64,000 bases of DNA. It comes from Ramazzottius varieornatus (lineage: Eukaryota; Tardigrada; Eutardigrada; Parachela; Ramazzottiidae). The stretch covers positions 2,035,249-2,099,248 of the forward strand of contig BDGG01000005.1 in assembly GCA_001949185.1 (NCBI GenBank), given 5' to 3'. Made by a program: the position numbers and the translations under genes. Under the pieces are notes generated by a model. It was given only the letters and a program-made list of their open reading frames with translations, did no database searches and had not been told where the DNA came from. Shown here piece after piece: positions 56,241 through 64,000 of the stretch (within the stretch, counting starts at the first letter, position 1; the number at the start of each line of letters is the position of its first letter).

Positions 56241-58071
56241 ATGACGCGAGAAGGAAGCATAAAGGTATCTCCGGCACTGGGTACTCCGACTGTACGAGAA
56301 GTCTATCCATTTGATCCGGAGGACGATGCAAGAACTCTACACAAAGCCATGAAAGGGTTCGGTAAGCGATCTACAATGCTTTGCTTCGCTCATACCCCAT
56401 GTTTTATCCCATGTTTTATCTCCTCACTGAAACGGTTTCTCTTCTTAGGAACCGACGAAATAGCCATCATAGGACTACTGACCACTCGTACGAATAACCA
56501 GCGCCAGATCATTGCGAATTTCTACCGCGACCTGTTTGACAAGGTATAGTTTTACTGTGTGAGCCATCGAGATAAGGCTGGAGCTCTTTATTGTTACTGA
56601 CTCGCTGGTCATTCCAGGATCTAACAAAGGATTTGCAAGGCGAGCTTAGTGGAACGCTGCGAGATGTTGTTGTGGCGCTTATGCAAACACCGGAAGTTGC
56701 TGACGCTCACTACATTCACAACGCAATCGCGGTATGACTGTGTTCGCCATCAAAAAAACCTTGCCACCAGGACACAAAGAAAAGCCAGTTTGAGATTTTA
56801 TGACCGTGCTTGACGAACCATGCAGCGATCATTATGGACCAGCCGTATGCATTGCTCATGATGGCTAAATATCGTGGGAGGTTTACGGCCATTTTATCAG
56901 GGCCGTACGTGCCATGACCGTATTATCATAAAAGATAATGCGTGGAGCTCGGTCAGGGCAATTTGTAAACACTTGATTCTCATGGATATTTTTACTGTAG
57001 GGTTTTGGAACAGATGAGGAAACGCTGATCGAGATACTGTGCTCTCGCTCCAACGCGGAAATTCGAGCTTTACGACAAGCCTACGAAGAAAGTGAGCAGA
57101 CCGATAAAAAAGATTACTGCAAACCCGGCCAAATACTATCGTTTATTGAAATATGCCCAAATATTCACAGTTTATCGATGAATTTCATACCGGCTTGCTT
57201 ATGCTTGCAGTTTACAAAACAAGCCTGGAGAAAGATATCGAAGGAGACACGTCTGGGTTCTTCCGTCGGCTGTTGTTGGCCAAAGCGCGGGTACGTGCCT
57301 AACACAGTCTTCAATTAAGCGACGATGGTTGTTGAACATTCTTGAGCTCTTCGCAGGACTTCGGAGATGAGAGCAATGAAATCTTTCTGTACCAAGCGTA
57401 CCACGAAGCATTAGCCCTGTGGGAAGTGGGTCCGAAGAAGTGGGCAAAAGACGAGGCCTTCACCATTCCCATTTTCACTCGACGAACCCAGAGTCATTTG
57501 CGCCATGTCTTTGACGAGTACAAGAAAATCTGCGGTATCGATATCGAGAAAGGTATCAACACTCCACACAGAAAACTTGTTAAAGCATGTTTGTTTTTTT
57601 TGTGAACTGTTACTTCCCTTCTGTTGTAGATATCGAGAACGACCTATCAGGAGACGTCGCGGACTTTTTTCTCATTCTCAGTACGAACTCCGTATCGAGT
57701 TTTACTCGGTCCTTGAGCTGCTACCCGGCTAACTTGAGACTCGTACTTTTCAGTCCGGATAACGAAGAACCCACCTGCATACTTCGCCGAAAGGCTTTAC
57801 AAAGCAATGAAGGGTCTTGGGACCAAAGAAGCCACCGTAGTGCGCATAGTGGTTAGCCGAAGTGAGAACGACCTGGGCGAGATCAAGGCAGAATTCCAGC
57901 GTCAGTATGGCAAGTCACTCGAGTCCTTCATATCGGTACGTAACACAGATTTGCTCAAGCTTCAACTTTCCACTGAATTGTTCAAAATGCCCAGTATGAT
58001 GGTGAGTAATTTGACAGGGCGACTTTTCTGGAGATGCCAAAAAGATTTTACTGGCTTTAGTCGGAGAATGA
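56241..58071 (+). CDS. Annexin (four-repeat Ca2+/phospholipid-binding protein)
   Basis: A multi-exon gene coding for about 315 residues with a short N-terminal head ([20 protein letters not shown]). Repeat 1 has [19 protein letters not shown] and repeat 2 has [19 protein letters not shown]. Repeat 3 ([18 protein letters not shown]) lacks the GxGT loop, as is common. Repeat 4 has [19 protein letters not shown] and ends [14 protein letters not shown] at 58069-58071. Annexins bind acidic membranes in a Ca2+-dependent way for trafficking and repair. The subfamily is not assignable by eye. It converges on the coiled-coil gene with 46 bp between stop codons. Confidence 0.92.
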
Positions 58072-58117
58072 AGCATGCTGTACAAAAGCAAATATTCTTC
58101 GATAGGCTTAGCTTCTT

Positions 58118-61100
58118 TTATGATCTTGACTTCCTAGCACTTTTCGAATGACCTTTTCTCCCTTCCGAACTTCTCGAGGAAATGGTAGAGTGGTCACTGT
58201 TCTTTACCGACATTGTGTCTTTTAACATGCTTGCCTTATCATCTGGCTTTTCTTGCACGATCGCTTTGGCCGGTTCTTCCGCAGTCCCATTCCCAATTAT
58301 TGTATTAAAGTTCGCTAGAAATTCTTGTATCCGTTTGTCCCGCGCCACTTGAAAAGGCGTTGGTTCGGGAAGCTTCAGCAGAGTTGAGGGCGAAGGCTCA
58401 GCCTCTGCCACTTCCGGCGGAACTGTTGCGTCGGTTTCATTCTTTACCGTCTTCCCTTCTTGAGCTGGCGAGTTAACTTCATTCGGAAGAACAGTTGTTA
58501 TAGGCATAAAGGCAACAGGTTTCACGTTCGGCGTCGAACCTGCAAAGCAGAAAGTAACGTAATTACTAGTCACTATTTAATCCTTCGGTTTGCCGTCAGT
58601 CAAGCGATCAGCTTACTTGCTAGCACTTCGTTGTTGTCAACGGCTAATTTGTGAGCTTTCTCGTTGTCCAGAATTTCACCGACATCTTGCATGATTTCTT
58701 GTACTATTCGAGCTTGTGAAGGCGTCATCAAACTTACATCGGAAGTTGGAGAGTGAAGATACGGTACTTTATGGGCAAACATGGAGTGAACGGCATTACT
58801 CAGAACCATGCTTGTATTCTCGTCCAGGTTTAGAGCTCGACTTGGTGTTCCCTCCAACTCGAGCTCCGAAATGTGCTCTAGTCGGTTCTGCAACCAAGCG
58901 TCGGTGTCCTTAACCTCCTCCTCTTTCATGACATACGTAGAACCTCGTCCAACTTGGGCCGCCATTTTTTTTACCGTCTCTGCCACCGCCTCAGACAAGT
59001 CTATGAGAGTCGACTAGTGGTCTCAGAATACACCAATTTTCAACGCGGTTTCACTCACCCGCATACAATTAGCTATATGCCTACTACGGCAGGCAGGTAT
59101 GCAAGTTTGTGCAAAACAATAACATTCCGCCTGCCAGTCTTCTGGTCATCAAAAAGAAGAGAAAACGTACCGTGAGGTGTAGCCGGTCGACCCCAGATGA
59201 TTTCTGGAGGATTGATGGACTTATAGAACAGTTTCTGTGAGCGCTGGTCGTGTTCGTTCTTCAGGTCCATTTGGCGAGCCACTTCCGCCTCGAACGTCTT
59301 TTCCTTTTCGGAGGCCTTGAAACACTTGTGGACAACTGGCGTCGGGACATTTCGGAACCTCTCGATAGTAATTTCAACCCGACTGTACATCTGCTCCAGC
59401 ATTTTTTTTATGCTTTCTTCGGGGTGGTCGAAGTTCCGTCGGAAGTAGCGGAAGATCTGGTCGCGCAGAACCCTGATGGGCCGCCGTAACTTTTCGCGGG
59501 AAAATTCACCGGTCTCGTACCTGGCATTATCCGCTCGAAGCGAAGCAATGTTTTCCTTCAACATTTTGATCTGCAAAATATGCCGCGTTATTTGACACAT
59601 TAAGAAGAAGACTGCGCCCAAGAAAGTGGAGGTAAACTGTGAGTTAGTTCTGAGAAGATCTTGGCGCGACGTTCGTACCATTAGTCTACTATTACCAGAG
59701 AGCGTAGATTATACTCTGCTATTACTACATTACCATCTGCGCAAATAACTGTCGAGAACTGACCGGTTCATGAGTCGAGCTAATGTGAACCAGATGCTAC
59801 TGAACTTCATAGCTTTACGCAAAACTTAACGAAAACTCAAAATTTTGGATAATCAGAATGGCGAATAATAAGAATGAATTTTTCTTTCTTTTACTCCGCG
59901 GTGAATTACAACGTCAAGATACCATTGTGTCTAGATTACCACACCCATACCCCAGCAATCAAGTTGGGTTCTACTGGACAGACGATGGTACGTACCGGTT
60001 CCTTACCTCTTCCTGGATTTTCTGGCACTCATGCTCCATTGCTTCGTTATGCTTCACCGCAGAGCTTCCTTCCAAGCCGATCTTTGCCTGAAGGTCCCTG
60101 CTTTCGTATCTGAGCTCGCCCATCGCTTCACAAGCTCGGTCACTCTTGGCCTGCAGTTGTTCCAAATACGGGAAGATCTCATTTGGTTTTGTGAGCAGTA
60201 AAGGCGGAACGTTTTCTCGAGCTTCCGCCTCCGAGTCATCGCTGTCCGAAGGGTACTCCACCCTGCTCTCCTCACTCAGACTTTTATAGACCTATCAAAA
60301 TGAAAACTTATTCTACCAGATATTTCTCTCCTAATATCCAGCCCGAGAAGGATGGAATTACAGCAGTTCGGCGAACAAACTCGACCAGATCGTTTTTTCC
60401 AAGTGGCGCACGCCTTCAGCTCAAAACACTGAAAACATTCGCCGCTTGGGAGGGAGATCTGGTTGAATTTGTTTGCCGAACTCTTACAGAATATCTTTGG
60501 GTTACTTTTAAGATATCTCGGACAGCCGTGAAGTTCGCTGGGTCTTCCGCCTTGTTTCCCGTACCTCCGTACTTATGCTTTTCATAATACGACTTTGAAA
60601 GCTCGCTCCTATTTTCTTCCGGAATCACTCTATAAACCGCATTGATAAACCTATCCACTAGATGAATTTGTTGTTCCCGTCTAAGGTTGTGACAAAGCAA
60701 CAGGTTGTTGTCGGCCCGTAGGTCGTCCAGAAGTCCCAACATCTCCACGCAGTTAGCTTTCATGACGTCAGCATGGTGGATGGCGTCGATGGTCATCTGG
60801 TCGCTCTCGCGTAACAACTTCTCAGACTCGAGAGTGGTTTCGTTACTCTGCTGAGCAATGGTGTCCATCTCGGCTTCACGAGTGGCGATGAGCTCCTGCA
60901 GATCTGCCACTTTCTTCTTGCCCACCGCTAGACGGGTCTCCTTCCGGTTGAGGTTACGGTTGCGTGTAATCATGGACAGCTTGCGGTTCACCTGCATGCG
61001 ACGATCGCGACGTGCGGTTATGAGATACTGTGCCTCGGAAAAGACCGGTAGTCCCTTGTTAGGAATATCCATCTACAAACGACTCTGATGACAACCCCCT

Positions 61101-62338
61101 CTGATGACTCTGATAATATCAAAGTTGCTTAATTAGGCATTCAGTACGGAAATCTAGTCAGATAACTGGGAGCTCGGCAAACAAACTCAACAACATCGTT
61201 TCTCAAGTAGCGCAGCCTGTCAGCTAGTAACACTGAAAGCGTGCGTCACTTGAGGAAGACATTGTCGAGCTTGATTGCAGAAGTGGCGAGAAACAAAATT
61301 GTCTTCACGGGCACGTTGAGAGATGGGCCTTCTGACCTACTGATACGACATTCTCCACCGGTTCATAGTTCTCCACCCGAATTCCCGACAAGAGCGCCGG
61401 ATTGTTCCTCGCAGCCTTGAACCGTTGGACCATCGCCCTTTGGTCAAAATTCAACACGGGAATCTTGAACTGCTTGTCCCCTAAATGAATTAGCTCGGTC
61501 TGAATCTTGTTGGAACCCAGCGCCGGAAGTGTGATGCGCTGCAACTGCCGGTTCTTCTTCACGAACTCCCCTATCTCTTTCAAACTAGATGATTCCAACA
61601 CCATATACGGTTTCTTATTCTGTGCTTTATGCTTAACTTCGGAACTGGGTCTGTTAGTACGATCAGGTGACTCTGATAGCCGGTCAACGTCAACATCGGT
61701 CCCGATGCGATGCTTCGCTGCTAGATCCCGGACGAATACTGGGGTTGGTCGATGGTGCTTCCTGTAGTAGTAGTGTCTGTCTTTGGAAGACTGGTGCAGG
61801 AATGAACGACGAGTGCGGGTGTTTCTTCGACCCTTAGGAGTGTGAACGGTAGGGCTCACTACGCTGATCTTCTCCCGCTGTGTAGGGATGAAGGTGTCTT
61901 TCCGTGACGGGTGGCCTATTTTCGCTTCGTTATGGAGGGCTTGGAGAAGGTGAGTGGTGATGAGTTCGTAGCTGTTCTTCTGCCGGGCTTTCTTGAAAGA
62001 GAGCCGTCTTTGTTCTCGGTCGAGGTCGAAGCGAATGAGTGGCTCGGCCGGAGGAAGTGGGGAAGGTACGTCGAAATTCTTGGTCACTTCCGGTTCGGCA
62101 ACTGTCTTCTTTACCTGCAACCATTTTTCTACACCAAATACTGAAAAGCAGAAATCTGCAATGTAAAGAATCCAACAAAACGGTGGACTATGAAGGGGGA
62201 AGTTTTGCATACGTGGAGGAATGCCTGTCGGACTTCGGAAGAGACCGCTGCAAGAAGTCCTTCAACCGTACGGGGTGCCGTCATGGTCTGGGCTGGCTCC
62301 GTCATATCGACCAGGGCGTGGTCCTGCTTGATATCCAT
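58118..62338 (-). CDS. Large coiled-coil protein, function unknown (possibly axonemal)
   Basis: Not firmly recognised. Minus-strand exons join as follows. Exon 1 (from 62338, [17 protein letters not shown]) splices in phase 0 to a basic exon ([15 protein letters not shown]..., 62110-61341). A coiled-coil exon (about 61072-60507) follows, with [37 protein letters not shown] and [10 protein letters not shown]. Further helical exons (about 60280-59990, 59575-59170, 58998-58617) include [19 protein letters not shown]. An acidic/Pro-rich last exon ends KSARKSRS. The total is about 1,000 residues, without signal peptide or membrane helix. Long heptad-rich proteins of this type are frequent in cilia and centrosomes, but I cannot name the family. 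Two introns hold palindromic repeats. Confidence 0.65.
60364..60485. repeat. Palindromic MITE-like element, copy 16 (coiled-coil gene intron)
   Basis: A nearly complete copy. The left arm is GTTCGGCGAACAAACTCGAC then CAGATCGTTTTTTCC; the core is AAGTGGCGCACGCCTTCAG; the right arm is GATCTGGTTGAATTTGTTTG then CCGAAC. It gives the clearest view of both arms. Confidence 0.88.
61168..61290. repeat. Palindromic MITE-like element, copy 17 (coiled-coil gene intron)
   Basis: It starts CTGGGAGCTCGGCAAACAAA. The core is AAGTAGCGCAGCCTGTCAG paired with GAAAGCGTGCGTCACTTGAG; the right arm CATTGTCGAGCTTGATTG is partly decayed. Confidence 0.82.
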
Positions 62339-62904
62339 TTCCTCAACGGTCCAAAACGATCAAGCTGTTACCCGTCAATACCGCAGTGCAAAATTAGAAC
62401 AAGTTAGGAAGCAGGATGTTTGCTCATCAGGACCGACTGTTTCCATAGCTCTTCGCTCAATTCGGCCAAAATACCCACAAAACAAGCAAGCTGCTAAAGA
62501 CGACAGCGACCTCCGCATCAAGAGCCTCCGCTCGGTAGGATTTGTAGTGATGTCATGCTGGTACCCCAACCTGCCGCCCATGCACTGACACCAGTACTGC
62601 CAAGAATCGGTATTCGGTGAATTAGTCAATTTTCCCACCCTTCCTGTAAAGCAAGAAGAACGCCTCTGTCGTATTGAATAGGCAAAATACACATGTTGTG
62701 ACACCTTTGATAGCGATCGACAGATGCAAAGTCCAACGAACGTATGCGGATGCACTGAAACTCAGAAAAGCAGCAAAAGGTTTCCTGGTGTTACCCTATC
62801 TGTTTCCAAATCCCCATAATTTCAACATCATTGTTATTATCAAAGATATATTCGCCTTGGACGCTGTTTACAAACGTCATTTGTACCTTGTGCAATCTGT
62901 CAAA
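62339..62904. other. Intergenic region between divergent genes
   Basis: It lies between the coiled-coil gene start and the secreted-protein start. No recognised coding or repeat element; presumably promoters. Confidence 0.35.
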
Positions 62905-64000
62905 ATGAGGACGTACCTTTTGCTCGTTGCTCTAGCGGTGGCGGTTAGTTGGGTGTCTTTCATGAGTCTGTACTGTACCTAGTAAAACTATGATGTTGGG
63001 CTTTGTAGGCAGGAGCAGCTCGGGAACGTAGTTGGGAGCGAACCCGCGGAAGTCAAGACGATGATTTCGGCGTTTCCGACCGTCAGCGTTCAAGGCTCAA
63101 TCCTCTTACGGCAAGTGAAAACCCATCAACCAACTATATACGGATAAAAACAGAAATCTTACGATTAAACAATGATGGAGGAATAAAAAGCAACGGAGCC
63201 AGCTGCGATGTGTTCGGCACGTGCGACCCGGTAAGGGGCTCGACCTATTCTAATTCAACTGAATGTTCACGTTTACCTTCTGGCAAAATCCTGTCTACAG
63301 GTCTGCTACGCGAACTTGGACACGTAAGCTACTCGGCGAAGAGACTTGTAACTGAGACTCAGGCATCCAAACACAGCAAGAACGTTCCAAGTGGCGCACG
63401 TTTACGGTCATTAACACTGGAAACGTGCGCCACTGAAACAATAAACTGTTGAGTTTGATTGTCTTGCTCCGGGCACGCAGTTGTTTTTGGAATGCCACAG
63501 TTGGTGGGTTCTTCCAGAGAGCGTCCAAATGCTGACTGGCCGGGTGCGAAGCCAGACACGACATGGATGACCGTCTTCGGAGTCGATGATAACAACAGCC
63601 CTATAATCAACGTCGCCATACACAAAGACATCTGCGGAGCTGCGTATCACGTGAGAAAATTCACCTTCCTCACCGCGAGCTACATGGTAGGAAGTCCTGT
63701 CGTTGTAGGAAGCTAATCTTCGGGTCAAGTGTATGGACAGGGATCCCGCCACGAAAGATGACCTGATTAACGAGTTCGACTGCCCCATCAACAGACTTCC
63801 ATCGAGGACTGAAAGCGCCAAAGACTGGTCGCCCATCACGAACTGTCTTCCCAGACATGTACCGGACAAAATGGGGTATGAACGTTGAAACTATCTTAAG
63901 GCTTGTACTTACTTGTCGTGGCATCTTTCGCGGCCCTTATTTATGATTGTTGCTTCTTAGTCTGACTTTCCGCTACCAAGTCTACCGGATCCCGAAGAGC
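62905..64000 (+). CDS. Unknown secreted protein, 5' part (runs off the window)
   Basis: Exon 1 is a signal peptide (MRTYLLLVALAVA) with a GTTAGT donor. In-phase exons follow: 63009-63230, with IRIKTEILRLNNDGGIKSNG, then SCDVFGTCDP; about 63505-63650, with RPNADWPGAKPDTTWMTVFG, then NNSPIINVAIHKDICG; about 63731-63878, with CMDRDPATKDDLINEFDCP, then DWSPITNCLPRH; and a start at 63962 reading LTFRYQVYR at the window edge. Spaced cysteines imply an extracellular disulfide-bonded domain. The CDVFGTCDP...RPNADWPG layout is vaguely like the N-terminal C2-type (MNNL) region of Notch ligands, but this is only a hint. A palindromic repeat lies in one intron. Confidence 0.5.
63375..63472. repeat. Palindromic MITE-like element, copy 18 (intron of the secreted-protein gene)
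   Basis: The core is AAGTGGCGCACGTTTACGG paired with GGAAACGTGCGCCACTG, followed by TGTTGAGTTTGATTGTC. The left outer arm is truncated. Confidence 0.82.

Noticed and set aside
2872-63472. The palindromes as Rho-independent terminators or as conserved miRNA genes
   Set aside because: They occur in many unrelated introns with shared flanks and varying decay, which fits a dispersed mobile element better; small-RNA production cannot be judged from sequence alone.
1-64000. CRISPR array, tRNA or rRNA genes, bacterial operons or prophage
   Set aside because: The repeats are dispersed palindromes without spacer regularity, no tRNA-like T-loop or box signals were seen, and intron-split genes rule out a prokaryotic source.

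Overview
This window is eukaryotic and looks like a compact invertebrate animal genome. Genes are split by many short introns (mostly about 50-250 bp, GT-AG) and are packed on both strands with gaps that are often under 400 bp. The gene content is metazoan: a Shaw-type potassium channel, a Sox factor, SPAG6, a DOMON/cytochrome b561 reductase and an annexin. A complete alternative oxidase (AOX) excludes vertebrates and insects. Gene density, intron size and roughly even base composition would fit a tardigrade-like small genome, but no feature here proves the lineage.

Layout. 1-9.4 kb: an intact DIS3L2 exoribonuclease gene, followed by a tandem, C-terminally truncated, catalytically broken and frameshifted copy. 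9.8-24.2 kb: a glycan-modification neighbourhood holding three CASD1-like SGNH/PC-esterases, an HtrL/YibB-type glycosyltransferase-like gene, a two-domain GT32-like gene and an alpha-1,3-fucosyltransferase (GT10). It is interrupted by a Shaw Kv channel and a secreted Gly/Tyr/Ser-rich protein. 25.1-35.1 kb: an FRRS1-like double-DOMON cytochrome b561 protein, AOX and mitochondrial asparaginyl-tRNA synthetase. 35.2-46.8 kb: a BAR-like fragment, a HORMA-domain protein, an acidic orphan, a SoxF-like factor, SPAG6 and a head-to-head adenylate kinase with a Cys-rich tail. 47.9-64 kb: a zinc-finger protein, SERF, ACTR8, a small orphan, LSM6, an annexin, a large coiled-coil protein, and the 5' part of an unknown secreted protein that runs off the window.

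The main non-genic signal is a family of about 120-bp near-palindromic elements, 18 copies in 64 kb and mostly inside introns. They share a core of the form AAGTGGCGCACGCTTTCAG ... GTGCGCCACTTGG, flanked by arms rich in CGATCTGGTCGAGTTTG and ending near GAGCTCGG. This is a MITE-like foldback family. A second, unrelated 141-bp foldback with 41-bp arms and TA target duplications lies at 50.6 kb. Two runs of N (10992-11041 and 47839-47934) are assembly gaps.

The best candidates for something new are: the intronic palindrome family, with three copies inside DIS3L2 itself; the glycosyltransferase/esterase cluster, in which two minus-strand esterases lie directly behind a glycosyltransferase gene; and the two-domain GT32-like protein with one degenerate domain. 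All calls come from reading translations by eye. Exon boundaries were inferred from splice signals, phase and protein-family continuity.
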